NCBI RefSeq assembly: GCF_001440395.1
Contig: NZ_LLXZ01000215.1
Location: 62,001-126,000 of the forward strand
Length of the DNA stretch: 64,000 nt
Direction of reading: 5' to 3'
Origin: Bradyrhizobium jicamae
GTDB taxonomy: Bacteria; Pseudomonadota; Alphaproteobacteria; Rhizobiales; Xanthobacteraceae
Shown here: positions 1 to 8,556 of the stretch, in pieces
How positions within the stretch are numbered: position 1 is the first letter of the stretch
Layout of the letters: every line of letters starts with the position of its first letter
Made by a program: the position numbers and the translations under genes
Notes under the pieces: generated by a model
Seen by the model: only the letters and a program-made list of their open reading frames with translations
Databases searched by the model: none
What the model was told of the DNA's origin: nothing

Positions 1-1858
1 TCCGACGCGTCTCGAACAGCTTTTGATCGTCAATATCGATTCGTCCCTCGGCCTTGGCGTCGATCCCTTCCATCAGATACGCAATGGCCTTCGGATTTTC
101 GAACCGGCGCATCGCGGTATATCCCGCGTCGATCGTGGCCCGAGCCGGCAATTGTCCACGGGCATGCGCGCGATCGAAGCGAGCCAGAGCTATCTCGTCA
201 TTGCCGACGGCGACGGCGAGGTAGCCAATGTCGGCATCCCGAATGGAACCCAATCTGCCCTGCGCGATCGCTTGATCGAACAGGACGCGGGCTTCGGGTT
301 TGCGTTCCAACTCGACCAGCGTGTTGATCTGCGCGCGTAACGCGCCGTCGCTTTGCATAGCGGTCTTTGCGAGCCGTTCCGCTGTCCTGAACTCGGCCAG
401 CGATTCTTCCTTTCGCCCGAGCGCCTGGAGTGCATACGCCTTGCGGATTGCGGTTTCATAGCTGACGGACAATTTCTGAAGCGCGCGCAATGCCCGCATC
501 GGATCGTTGGAAGCCAGGGCGGCGTCGGCGAGGGCGAGCCGAACGTCGTGCGCCTGAGTGGGCGGGAGGCCTCGCTTCAGGGCGGTTTCCCAGTCAGACA
601 TCGCACCACTGAATTTCCTGAGCTTGCTGCGCGCATAACCGCGCTGCGCATGGATTTCGGCGCTTGAGTGCCCGGCTTCGATAGCTTTGGTCGCTTCGGC
701 CTCAGCTTCCCCGGGGCGGCCGGCAGCCATCAGGATATTGACCAGCAGGAGCCGGCTTGCGGCGACTTCGGGCTCAAGTTGCACGGCCTTGCGTGCCTCG
801 ACGATGGCCAAGCTGTAGTCCTTGTCCCGTTCGGCCCGATAGGCACGTTCCTTCGCTTCAAAGACTTCCTTTGCTGCCTTTTCTTCCGGCGATGCACCAG
901 GGATCAATGTGCTCAGAACGGCTGGCGCTTCGAGTTCGCAGACAACACCGTTGACGGTGGTTGAACATTCCTGCACCGGCGTCGGCATATTATTACTGTT
1001 GTTCGGAAGCGTGCCCCTTTGCTGTCTTGCGCCTTCCGCGTCGGCGAGGCGGGTAATGACCTTGGGGTCGGTTCGCGAATAGCTGCCCAACAATTCGATC
1101 GCGGCGTTGAAATCGCTTGACGCCAAGGCCGCATCTGCGGCGATCAGACGGATGTTCTTCTGCTGGGTCGCAGTCAGGCCTGGGATCGCCAGGGCGGCGT
1201 TGAAGTCGGAGACGGCATCCGCGCGCTTCCCCAGTCGCTGGTTGATATAGCCGCGCCATACCAACGGAACATAATTCGCCCGGTCGCGCGCAATTGCTTC
1301 GGTGGCCGTCGCCAACGCCGCCGGCAAATCATTGTCAGCGAGCTGGGCACTCAGCAACAACAGGCGGTAGGAGATCGAATCCGGCGCGTATTCGACGGCG
1401 CTACGGGCCGCCCGGACCGCTGCCTTCGCATCCCGCCTTTCGAGCGCCTTGTAGCCCTCGCTGGCCGGTTGCTGGGCCAGGCGCTGACGAATATTCGCTT
1501 GCCGGCCTTCGAGCTCCTGGCTGCCGGTAAAAGCCGCAGATGCGGTCTTGGTGGCCTGCTCAGCCCTGGTGAGGTCGCCGGCGGCGATCAGCGAGTCGAT
1601 CAGGAGCAGGTGCAAGCGGAGGAGGTCAGGACGGAGGGCCACAGCTTCTGCGGAGCTTGCTGCGGAAGCCTTGTAGTCGCCCTGGCCGAATGCCTTGTAG
1701 GCGGTCTCGGCCGCCGTATAGGCATCACCCTCCAGCGGAGGACCGCTTTCGGCGACCTGGGCGCTGGCCCCCGAGCAAAGGACCGCCAGGAGCAAAAGCG
1801 CAGTCAGCGCCGCCCGCAAAGCCGTCTGGCCCAGGTAATTTCCGCCCCACTTGCCCAT
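1..1858 (-). CDS. TPR-repeat secreted protein, NfrA-like (partial, runs off left edge)
   Basis: A minus-strand reading frame stays open from the ATG whose first base is 1858 down to base 1, giving about 619 residues with no stop, so the gene is truncated by the window edge. The N-terminus has a signal peptide (hydrophobic residues about 12-33, ending ASA-Q). The rest is almost entirely tetratricopeptide-type helical repeats (repeated A-x-x-x-A-x-x-L-x-P patterns) in two blocks, joined near residues 280-310 by a linker with two cysteines. The visible end (YTAMRRFENPKAIAYLMEG and following) resembles the region before the C-terminal domain of proteins annotated as bacteriophage N4 adsorption protein A (NfrA) in Bradyrhizobium. 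An exported or outer-membrane exopolysaccharide-export role is inferred. The C-terminal barrel or NfrA_C domain is outside the window, so BcsC-like alternatives remain possible. Confidence 0.8.
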   Translation of the reverse strand, partial: MGKWGGNYLGQTALRAALTALLLLAVLCSGASAQVAESGPPLEGDAYTAAETAYKAFGQGDYKASAASSAEAVALRPDLLRLHLLLIDSLIAAGDLTRAEQATKTASAAFTGSQELEGRQANIRQRLAQQPASEGYKALERRDAKAAVRAARSAVEYAPDSISYRLLLLSAQLADNDLPAALATATEAIARDRANYVPLVWRGYINQRLGKRADAVSDFNAALAIPGLTATQQKNIRLIAADAALASSDFNAAIELLGSYSRTDPKVITRLADAEGARQQRGTLPNNSNNMPTPVQECSTTVNGVVCELEAPAVLSTLIPGASPEEKAAKEVFEAKERAYRAERDKDYSLAIVEARKAVQLEPEVAASRLLLVNILMAAGRPGEAEAEATKAIEAGHSSAEIHAQRGYARSKLRKFSGAMSDWETALKRGLPPTQAHDVRLALADAALASNDPMRALRALQKLSVSYETAIRKAYALQALGRKEESLAEFRTAERLAKTAMQSDGALRAQINTLVELERKPEARVLFDQAIAQGRLGSIRDADIGYLAVAVGNDEIALARFDRAHARGQLPARATIDAGYTAMRRFENPKAIAYLMEGIDAKAEGRIDIDDQKLFETRR

Positions 1859-2254
1859 GCAACCAGTGCTACGCCAATCCCGTTAAATTTTAACGCTGAA
1901 CTGTAACCGAGACGACGATTCAGCGGAACCGAGAACTGGCATTTCGGCAGCTTGGCGGGTCTTGATGTTATTCATTTTTCTCACTTTTTTGGGGAATGTG
2001 ATGTTTTTGCTGCGAAAGGTCCGTCGCGGCGCGGGGTAACCATTTTGCTCGTTAGGCACAGCGCCTTTGATACGCGCGTTCCAATTGGCAGCGTGCCGCT
2101 CAAGGGTTAGGGTTAAATGCGATCGCCCGTTGCAGAGACCAGCAGGATTCTGAATTTGCTGGTTCCGAGCGGCGGCCCAGGCGGCGCTCAATTGATGCGT
2201 TTTCAATCTTTCATTATTTCAGTTTGCTGAAGTCCAGACCGATGGATTTTTAAT
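1859..2254. other. Intergenic region upstream of the TPR gene
   Basis: About 400 bases without a convincing gene. It is AT-richer than its surroundings and contains T- and A-rich stretches around 1965-2010, which suits a promoter region for the minus-strand TPR gene. A 107-codon open frame on the minus strand here has no recognisable product and composition unlike its neighbours, so I did not call it. Confidence 0.4.
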
Positions 2255-2464
2255 ATGGATATTGAGACAGGCGTGATTCTGAAAGACAGGCAAGCCTTCA
2301 AGCTGGTTTGCGAGCAATGCGGGAGCCTGACGGTTGCGTTGCCGGTCGAGGCCCAGCCGGATCCATGCTCCATCCTCAAATGCGGCCGGTGCGGCTCTCC
2401 AAGAGGAACGCTTCAGTCGCTGCGCGATACGTCAATTCAGGCGGGCCTTCGGTATCCGGCGTAG
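2255..2464 (+). CDS. Small zinc-ribbon protein of unknown function
   Basis: Encodes 69 residues with two CxxC knuckles (CEQC at about 19-22 and CGRC at about 43-46), the spacing of a small zinc ribbon. Short proteins of this shape are common orphans in Bradyrhizobium. No strong Shine-Dalgarno precedes the ATG (a GGAT lies 10-12 bases upstream), so the start is uncertain. It stands alone, reading away from the TPR gene. Function unknown; nucleic-acid binding or a protein-protein zinc knuckle are possibilities. Confidence 0.55.
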   Translation: MDIETGVILKDRQAFKLVCEQCGSLTVALPVEAQPDPCSILKCGRCGSPRGTLQSLRDTSIQAGLRYPA

Positions 2465-2675
2465 CGGCAACGTCCGGGATAATGGAAGCGTGGTCGCCGA
2501 ACCCGCGGACGCCGATTGTCATGTGAATTCCGGGTGTTGCTGGAAAATCAGGGTGGGAGGCCTAGTCAGCATCCGGTCAAGCGGATAGGCTCGGGCGAGG
2601 AACCAGTTTTTGTTTGTCTGTATGGGCTTCGTATTTTCGGAGCAGCAGCTAGTTAATTCGCGAGGGGGACGAGAC

Positions 2676-2951
2676 ATGCGAACGATCTGTGCGTCGGTGC
2701 TGGCGACCAGTTTCTTGATTGCCTCCAACGCCGGTGCGGCGCCGTTGCTGAGCCATATGCAGCCTGCTCCGGATTCGCTCATCACGGCCGCGAAGGTGAT
2801 CTGCGACGAGGCGGGCAATTGCTACCGGCCGGATCGGCGCCGGCCGGTCGCCCGGTGGGTCTATGGCGACAAGAATTTCTACGGGCCGTACGCTGGACCC
2901 GGCTACTACGGCAATCCGCGCTATCGCTATAACTGGTGGCCCTGGTACTGA
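2676..2951 (+). CDS. Small secreted glycine/tyrosine/arginine-rich protein
   Basis: 91 residues starting at the ATG at 2676, chosen because a purine-rich CGAGGGGG lies 8-15 bases upstream and the signal peptide begins there; an upstream in-frame ATG at 2610 would put an unrelated leader before it. The signal peptide covers residues 1-22 (ends SNAGA-A). The mature part has a CDEAGNC motif, a basic RPDRRRP stretch, and a tail rich in Gly, Tyr, Asn and Trp ending WWPWY. Proteins of this type are frequent lineage-specific periplasmic orphans in Bradyrhizobium. Function unknown. Confidence 0.6.
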   Translation: MRTICASVLATSFLIASNAGAAPLLSHMQPAPDSLITAAKVICDEAGNCYRPDRRRPVARWVYGDKNFYGPYAGPGYYGNPRYRYNWWPWY

Positions 2952-3486
2952 TCGCGGGCCCAAGATTCTGGCAGACGAAGATCTGGCCGACGAAGATCTG
3001 CCAGACTTCGTAGATGCGTGGGCCGTTAGCCCGCCGAAAGCCAATGCAGGAATGTAGCGCAGCCGCAAATGAGCTGCGACGCCAGCATCAAAACGGCCCA
3101 TGAAACGAACAGGATACGAATCATCCCCCGCGCTCCCGACCGACTGCAGATCGCTAATCGGTCGGGCATAACGCTCTAGATTCGAATTTGTTCATCATCA
3201 CAGAGCGCAAAGGCTGGTCTTGCTTGGCTCTCAATAGGAGCGAAGCGCTCCCTGGAAGTTGTTCTCGCATGAACTAGCGCCACCATTCATGGTCGCGGCT
3301 ATCGTGAGCGAAGCTTTGCTGCGAATTGCAATTATATCTCCACATCCGGATTTCCGTGGAACCCAAATAAAGCCGGTTTCGCTCTATAAGCCGTATCAAA
3401 TCGCTGCTATAGGATCGCGCAACGCTGCCGATACTGGCGGTAAGTCTGCGATCCCGGTTTTAAGATAATCACGCTGTTTAATTATC
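2952..3486. other. Intergenic region with a short tandem repeat
   Basis: About 535 bases without a supported gene. At 2971-3003 an 11-base unit ACGAAGATCTG occurs twice, 15 bases apart. The rest shows no clear structure. A 69-codon plus-strand frame at 3259-3468 has no ribosome binding site or family resemblance and was not called. Confidence 0.35.
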
Positions 3487-3879
3487 ATGGCCGTTAAAAT
3501 GAATGATGCGGTTACGTGGACTGAGCGTCCTCGAAACGTCGGGTTAAGTGACAGGCCCGACCAGGCTGACATCTCCAAGCCCGTACGGCGCGAACCGGAA
3601 TTCGATGGCGTCGATTGGTCGGCTGCTGCTCCTGACTGGCTTTCAATATTCACCGGGCTCTTTCTGCCGTTGCTGGCTGTCGTTTTGCTGGTCGTTTCCG
3701 TCGACCTTGCGTTGGTTTGGTTGTTTGAAAGATGGATTGACCCTTCATCGAGCATGTCGCCTTTGCTGCTTGCGACGATCATGTTCCCGCCGGCGCTGAT
3801 GAGCGTTTTTTGCGGCTTCAAGCTTTACCTCCATTTCAGGGATGCGAGAACGACGACTGCGCGATCCCGCAAGCAATAG
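3487..3879 (+). CDS. Hypothetical membrane protein with two helices
   Basis: 130 residues. The N-terminal 45 are polar. Two hydrophobic segments follow, at about residues 52-82 (FTGLFLPLLAVVLLVVSVDL) and 91-113, with a short basic tail (RDARTTTARSRKQ). This predicts a small inner-membrane protein. No family is recognised. The start is uncertain: a second ATG lies four codons in, and neither has a strong ribosome binding site. No operon partner is obvious; the next gene begins about 180 bases downstream. Confidence 0.5.
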   Translation: MAVKMNDAVTWTERPRNVGLSDRPDQADISKPVRREPEFDGVDWSAAAPDWLSIFTGLFLPLLAVVLLVVSVDLALVWLFERWIDPSSSMSPLLLATIMFPPALMSVFCGFKLYLHFRDARTTTARSRKQ

Positions 3880-4059
3880 AGCACGCTAATCTGAGCGGAT
3901 TGATCGCCTGCTGCATCTTCTGACGGCTTCCACGTTTGTGTGAAGTCGAGCGTTAAGTCAGCACCCGGCGCCTCCCTTGATATCAGCCTCGTGTGCGGCG
4001 ATGATTTCTGCTGGGAAGTCCGTCCCGGCAATTCTCGCCGGGATACGAAAGGGGCCTTC

Positions 4060-5217
4060 ATGAGCGCTGAAATCAAACCCTACCGCATTTCCATCGGCGA
4101 TGACGTCCTCCACGACCTCAAGTCACGGTTGCGCAACACGCGCTGGCCGGAGGCCGAACTGGTCGATGACTGGAGCCAGGGCGCCCCGCTGAAATGGATC
4201 AAGGACGTCTGCCGCTACTGGGCCGAGGAGTACGATTGGCGCGCGCGCGAGGCTAGGCTCAATCGCTTTGCGCAGTTCATTACCGAAATCGATGGGCTCG
4301 ATATTCACTTTCTGCATGTGCGCTCGCCGCACCCGGAAGCGATGCCGCTCGTCGTCACGCATGGCTGGCCGGGCTCAGTGGTCGAATTTCACAAGGTGAT
4401 CGAACCGCTGACTGATCCGACCGCGCATGGCGGCAACGCTGCCGACGCGTTTCACGTCATTTGCCCGTCGCTGCCCGGCTTCGGCTTTTCAGGGAAGCCG
4501 AAGACAACCGGCTGGGGCATCGATCGCATTGCGTCGAGCTGGGCGGCGCTGATGGACCGCCTTGGATATGCGCGATACGGCGCGCAGGGCGGTGATTGGG
4601 GATCGGCAATCACCACCGCGCTCGGCGCGCAGGACCCGGAACACTGCGCCGGCATCCACATCACGCTGGCGATGTCGGCGCGTCCCAATGTGGAGGGACA
4701 GCCGACGCCGGAAGAGGCGCGGGCCTTGAAGGGCATCCAGTATTACGCCGATTGGGATTCCGGCTATTCCAAGCAGCAGTCCACCCGACCGCAAACGCTT
4801 GGTTACGGCTTGACGGATTCGCCGAGTGGGCAGGCGGCGTGGATCCTGGAAAAGTTCTGGGCCTGGACCGATTGCGACGGACATCCCGAAAACATCCTCG
4901 GCCGCGACGAACTGCTCGACAATGTCATGCTCTATTGGGTGACGGCGACGGCCGCTTCGTCGGCGCGCCTCTATTGGGAAAGTTTTGGCCCGAAGCGCCG
5001 GACGCCTCACAAGGTAACGGTGCCGACCGGTGTTGCCGTCTTCCCCAAGGAGATCGTCACGCCGGTGCGAAAGTGGATGGAAGCGGGCTACACGAACATC
5101 CAGCACTGGAGCGAAATGCCGAAGGGCGGCCACTTCGCGGCGTTCGAGCAACCGGACCTGTTCGTGCGGGAGGTGCGGAACTACTTCCGGACGCTGCGCA
5201 AGCCGCCTGTTTCCTGA
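4060..5217 (+). CDS. Epoxide hydrolase, microsomal (EPHX1) type
   Basis: 385 residues of the alpha/beta-hydrolase fold with the N-terminal epoxide hydrolase (EHN) domain at about 1-110. HGWPGS at 101-106 supplies the oxyanion region, the nucleophile is Asp179 in GGDWGS, and the catalytic His is in GGHFAA near the C-terminus. Length fits the family. The start at 4060 is preferred over an upstream in-frame ATG (3940) because homologous sequence begins at the EIKPYRI segment and AAAGGGG lies upstream. It would hydrolyse an epoxide to a vicinal diol in the cytosol. It converges on the GAF-like gene and sits next to a minus-strand oxidation cluster, so it may handle an epoxide from the same pathway (inference). 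Confidence 0.9.
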   Translation: MSAEIKPYRISIGDDVLHDLKSRLRNTRWPEAELVDDWSQGAPLKWIKDVCRYWAEEYDWRAREARLNRFAQFITEIDGLDIHFLHVRSPHPEAMPLVVTHGWPGSVVEFHKVIEPLTDPTAHGGNAADAFHVICPSLPGFGFSGKPKTTGWGIDRIASSWAALMDRLGYARYGAQGGDWGSAITTALGAQDPEHCAGIHITLAMSARPNVEGQPTPEEARALKGIQYYADWDSGYSKQQSTRPQTLGYGLTDSPSGQAAWILEKFWAWTDCDGHPENILGRDELLDNVMLYWVTATAASSARLYWESFGPKRRTPHKVTVPTGVAVFPKEIVTPVRKWMEAGYTNIQHWSEMPKGGHFAAFEQPDLFVREVRNYFRTLRKPPVS

Positions 5218-5218
5218 T

Positions 5219-5241
5219 CAGTGGGACCCACGCGCCCACTG
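5219..5241. terminator. Inverted repeat between convergent genes
   Basis: CAGTGGG (5219-5225) and CCCACTG (5235-5241) form a perfect 7-bp stem with a 9-base loop, exactly between the stop codons of the convergent epoxide hydrolase and GAF-like genes. There is no U-tract, so a bidirectional terminator is only probable. Confidence 0.45.
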
Positions 5242-5242
5242 T

Positions 5243-6184
5243 CTAGAGATACCAGGCGAGCACGGCCTTGAGCATCGCGTTTTCGATTACGGGAAGAACG
5301 ACGATCTGGTTCATGCCGGCTGCGCGGGCGAGCTGCGCCGCAATCGATTCATCGACCTTCAGATGCTCGTTGATGGCGGGCATGCCCGTCGCCCAGGCGC
5401 CGCCGATTGAGCCTTCGCCCTTGCGTATGGTCTTCGACGCATAAAGCGAGGTGAGATCGGCATTCTTGCTGCAGTCGCCGGACTGAAACACCAGTTCTGT
5501 TCGCGACGGGTCCGGCACCCAGATCTCAAAGCGTCTCGCAATCGGCGTTGCCTGCGCGGACAGGAAGGTCATGACCCAGGTCCGATCCGGAGCCGTTGTG
5601 TAGGGAATGCCGACGCCGCAATTGATTCCGATTTCGCTCGCTTCCTCCCAGCGCAGGAAGCTCTTGGCGTTGTGCAGATCCTTGATAATCAGCGGCATGC
5701 CGGCTTTCCAGGCGCGGCCGGGCAGGCCGAAGCCGCGCGGGAATTTGGTGTGGCGCGAATTGAACTCGAACATATCGGCGGTGCCGTAATAGCCGTCGAC
5801 CAGGCCCATCTCATGGGACTTCTCGGGATCGTTGTGCCAGAGTTCGATGGCGCCGACGTGCTTTTCGTCGTCGCCGCAGAACAGCACCATCACCGCCATC
5901 AGGAATTCGCCGGCAAAGACCGGCAGCGCGACGCCGCAGGTCAATCCGGCCTCGACCGCCTCGTCCGTGCGCTTGAAATAGGAGTTTGCGAATTCCGTGA
6001 GAATGACGGGATGGCCGGCGGCCCAGGCCTTGCCCGGCAGGCCTTCGTCATAGGCGAACAGCGCGTTCTCGCTGACGGCCTTGAACTCCGAATATTCGTC
6101 GCTGCAAAGGCAGCCGCCGAATTCCAGGCGGGTGCGGGTTCGGTCGGGCACCCACAATTCAACCACGCGAATGAATGTCTTCAT
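5243..6184 (-). CDS. GAF-like protein made of three tandem repeats
   Basis: 313 residues from the ATG at 6184 (AGG eight bases upstream); a GTG at 6193 is the alternative. The protein consists of three repeats of about 105 residues. E-[LI]-W-x-x-D occurs at 9, 114 and 220, and a [LI]-x-G-x-AW-x-x-G-x-P motif occurs at about 49, 154 and 260. CGVxxP follows at about 83 and 189, with a degenerate third copy near 297. This pattern belongs to GAF-type ligand-binding modules. No kinase, cyclase or HTH output domain is present, so it would be a stand-alone sensor or binding protein. No transmembrane segment is seen. It is the last gene of the minus-strand group; function is unknown. Confidence 0.75.
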   Translation of the reverse strand: MKTFIRVVELWVPDRTRTRLEFGGCLCSDEYSEFKAVSENALFAYDEGLPGKAWAAGHPVILTEFANSYFKRTDEAVEAGLTCGVALPVFAGEFLMAVMVLFCGDDEKHVGAIELWHNDPEKSHEMGLVDGYYGTADMFEFNSRHTKFPRGFGLPGRAWKAGMPLIIKDLHNAKSFLRWEEASEIGINCGVGIPYTTAPDRTWVMTFLSAQATPIARRFEIWVPDPSRTELVFQSGDCSKNADLTSLYASKTIRKGEGSIGGAWATGMPAINEHLKVDESIAAQLARAAGMNQIVVLPVIENAMLKAVLAWYL

Positions 6185-6302
6185 TGGACGCACCTGTCGC
6201 TACGCCTGACAGCAGCATCGGCGATTTAGCGGCGATAGGTGCGATCAAATTGCAGGCAGGCTCCGCCCAAAGATCGTGCGGAGGTCTGGCGTGCCCAGTA
6301 GC

Positions 6303-7097
6303 TCAGTTCCGATAGGACGGATCAGTGCGGTCGAGCTTGCGCAACAGCGCCGGCCAGGCGAGCTCACCGTTCCGAGCGGGTCGATCGGTCCGCGGCCGCA
6401 TCTTGTCGTAGGTTTCTTCCAGCACGTTCTGCGGCGGGTAGATCAGCTTGGTGTTGCACGACAGCGCCATGACCTGCACCTGGCAGGCGCGCTCGAGGCG
6501 GAACAGCACGTTGAAGGCCGCAGGCACGGTGCGGCCGACGACGAGCAGGCCGTGGTTGCGCAGGATCATGGCTTCGTGATCACCGAGATCCCTGACCAGC
6601 CGCGCGCGCTCATCGACATCATCGGCGATGCCTTCGAAGTCGTGATAGGCGATGTGAAGAAACCGCATCGAGGTCTGCGCCAGCGGCAGCAATCCGCATT
6701 CCATCGCCGAGACCGCCATGCCGGCCGGCGTATGGGTGTGCGCCACGCAATCCATGTCGTGCTTGGCCATGTGGATCGCGCTGTGGATGACGAAGCCCGC
6801 GACGTTGACGTCATAGTCGGAGGCGTTGAACAGCGTGTTGCCTTCGACATCGACCTTGATCAGGCTGGATGCGTCGATTTCCTCGTAGAGCATCCCGTAG
6901 GGATTGATCAGGAACTGATCGGTCGTCCCCGGCACGCGGCAGGAGATGTGGTTCGCCACCATCTCGGTCATGCCGTACATCGCGGTGAGGCGGTAGCAGG
7001 CCGCAAGATCGACCCGCGCCTGCCATTCCTCCGCGCTCACCTGTTCGCGAACCGATTTCACGACCTTGACGGCAGGCGAACTGACGGGGGGATTCAT
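6303..7097 (-). CDS. Class II aldolase/adducin family protein
   Basis: 264 residues. The zinc-site histidines are visible in HTHTP (mid-protein) and NHG near residue 190, the family signature of fuculose-phosphate aldolase, L-ribulose-phosphate epimerase and the decarboxylase-like subgroup. Length matches the roughly 250-residue family. In catabolic clusters such proteins often cleave or decarboxylate hydroxy-acid intermediates. The exact reaction cannot be read from the sequence. It lies between the GAF-like gene and the isomerase gene on the same strand and probably belongs to the same degradation group. Confidence 0.85.
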   Translation of the reverse strand: MNPPVSSPAVKVVKSVREQVSAEEWQARVDLAACYRLTAMYGMTEMVANHISCRVPGTTDQFLINPYGMLYEEIDASSLIKVDVEGNTLFNASDYDVNVAGFVIHSAIHMAKHDMDCVAHTHTPAGMAVSAMECGLLPLAQTSMRFLHIAYHDFEGIADDVDERARLVRDLGDHEAMILRNHGLLVVGRTVPAAFNVLFRLERACQVQVMALSCNTKLIYPPQNVLEETYDKMRPRTDRPARNGELAWPALLRKLDRTDPSYRN

Positions 7098-7396
7098 GGA
7101 CGTTTCTCCGCGGAGAGGAATTTATCCGGCCCGCTGGGGCCGATCTTTGTTCGGCAGGATAGCTGCATTTCGCTGCGCGGCAAGGCGAGCACCGAAGGCG
7201 TTATTGCAGGTCTGGCGGGTGAAAATCGAATGCGCTATGGCAGCAGGGTGCTGGCGCCGTTCAAATATCGGGTGAAGTGCCTCACGCTGCTTCGCGACAG
7301 GTTTTCAGCACTGGTTGCGGACAGCCGGACTACGTTGCGGCCGGTGTTGGAGCGCACCGGATGCTCGCAGCATTTGACCACCGGCCAAGCGCGGCC
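7098..7396. other. Intergenic gap between the aldolase-like and isomerase genes
   Basis: About 300 bases with no supported coding sequence on either strand. I saw no clear hairpin or operator; it probably holds the promoter of the aldolase-like gene. Confidence 0.3.
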
Positions 7397-8053
7397 TCAC
7401 GGCCGATGCCGGCTGCCCAGCGCCTTTGCGATCGATTCCGGACTCTGAATGCGCTCGATCAGCATGTCGATGCGATCGCCGCCCCAGAACAATTCACCGT
7501 TGAAAACCATGGTCGGTACGCCGAACACGCCGAGCGCCTCCGCCTCGTCGATGATGCGGTCGTGCTCCGCCCGCGCCGGGCCGTGGACGTATGCCTCGAA
7601 TTGTTGTGACGAGCCGCCGATCGATGCGATCACGCCCGAGATCTCAGACAGCTCGTCGATTTCGAGATCATGGCTCCAGAACCGCCGGAACACCGTGTCG
7701 TGATAGGGCCGGAACAGGCCGTGGCGCTGTGCGAACAACATGCCGGCGCTGGCATAGAAGGCATCGTAGATGCGCCGCGGCCCCTTCATGGTGAGGCCCT
7801 GCGCATTGGCGTGACGGCGTGCGTCCATATAGGCGTAGCGTACCTTGCGCCAGAAATGCGGCGTGCGCTCTTCTACAGTCCCCATGAATTCGGGAATGCG
7901 CAGCGTATAGGGCAGCCATTCCAGTTCGATGCCGTAAGCTTCCTCGAGCTCGAACAGCCGCTTGTTAGCGACGAACGCGTAGGGGCTTTTGTAATCGGTG
8001 TAGATTCGTACGCGGGGCGTTTCCATCGCATGTCTCTGTTCGATTGAGGTCAT
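7397..8053 (-). CDS. 2-hydroxychromene-2-carboxylate isomerase / DsbA-family protein
   Basis: 218 residues with a thioredoxin-like fold carrying a helical insertion. The N-terminus reads RIYTDYKSPYAFVANKRLF (the D-x-x-SPYxF motif of HCCA isomerases and kappa-class GSTs), and FGVPTMVFNGELFWGGDR is the conserved C-terminal segment with the cis-Pro. There is no CxxC, so it is not a thiol oxidase. Members use glutathione to isomerise aromatic-ring-cleavage products. The start is ambiguous: 8053 has GAGG very close to ATG, and METPR at 8026 is a good alternative. It is separated by a 500-bp non-coding stretch from the monooxygenase gene upstream. Confidence 0.85.
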   Translation of the reverse strand: MTSIEQRHAMETPRVRIYTDYKSPYAFVANKRLFELEEAYGIELEWLPYTLRIPEFMGTVEERTPHFWRKVRYAYMDARRHANAQGLTMKGPRRIYDAFYASAGMLFAQRHGLFRPYHDTVFRRFWSHDLEIDELSEISGVIASIGGSSQQFEAYVHGPARAEHDRIIDEAEALGVFGVPTMVFNGELFWGGDRIDMLIERIQSPESIAKALGSRHRP

Positions 8054-8556
8054 TATCCTCGATCCAAACCGAGCATGGAACCATGCGGTGCGATTGTGAT
8101 GTCAGAAAAACGAATGGGCCCCGGTGCATTAGAGCATCGCGGGGCCCGACATCTTCGTTATAGGCGAAGGATTTCTGGTAGACACCAGTATTTATCTCAG
8201 GATCCGGCAGCGCGTGGCCTTGGCGCTCCAGTCCCGCGTATGTGTTCGATTTGTCGAAAGGCGCAATGAGGCTGGCAGCTGCTATGACCTCAACTGCGCC
8301 TGGACCTTGCGCTGAGCAAGGTCACCGGATAACCCGGTGGCGTCATGCTCCTCTCCAAGAGTTGGCCAACGGACTATGTCCGCCTTCTCTGCTTGTCGTC
8401 TCGATCATGTAACCGGGGCGCCAATGCCTGCAAAGCGGGGAGCTGACGCTCCGTGACTCCTGCAGGTGCAGTGGCGCAAATGCTGCGGCAGATAAAGCCA
8501 CGTGTCAAGTAAACCTAGGTTTGTTGTTCCGCCGGGTTCCAGCGCCCGCTGGTATG
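8054..8556. other. 500-bp non-coding region with several perfect hairpins
   Basis: No supported gene. Perfect inverted repeats are crowded between 8106 and 8339: GGGCCCC 8116-8122 with GGGGCCC 8141-8147, CTTCG 8153-8157 with CGAAG 8165-8169, CTGGT 8175-8179 with ACCAG 8184-8188, GACCTTGC 8303-8310 with GCAAGGTC 8316-8323, and CACCGG 8323-8328 with CCGGTG 8334-8339. It lies between two minus-strand genes and may be a structured leader or a trailing transcript. Confidence 0.45.
8106..8147 (-). terminator. Rho-independent-type terminator on the minus strand
   Basis: On the minus strand a 7-bp G/C stem (arms 8141-8147 and 8116-8122) with an 18-base loop is followed by ATTCG and five Ts (bases 8106-8110). 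It lies about 410 bases beyond the monooxygenase stop and 50 bases before the isomerase start, so it may separate the two transcription units. Confidence 0.45.

Noticed and set aside
1883-2206. 107-codon minus-strand frame upstream of the TPR gene
   Set aside because: No ribosome binding site or recognisable product; base composition suits an intergenic region.
2971-3003. Short tandem repeat as a CRISPR or regulatory array
   Set aside because: Only two 11-base units with a 4-base gap; no array.
6276-7448. A 390-codon plus-strand frame opposite the class II aldolase-like gene
   Set aside because: Antisense shadow of a well-supported gene; no ribosome binding site and no domain.
7397-8053. 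DsbA thiol oxidoreductase
   Set aside because: There is no CxxC; the D-x-x-SPY motif fits the hydroxychromene-carboxylate isomerase branch.
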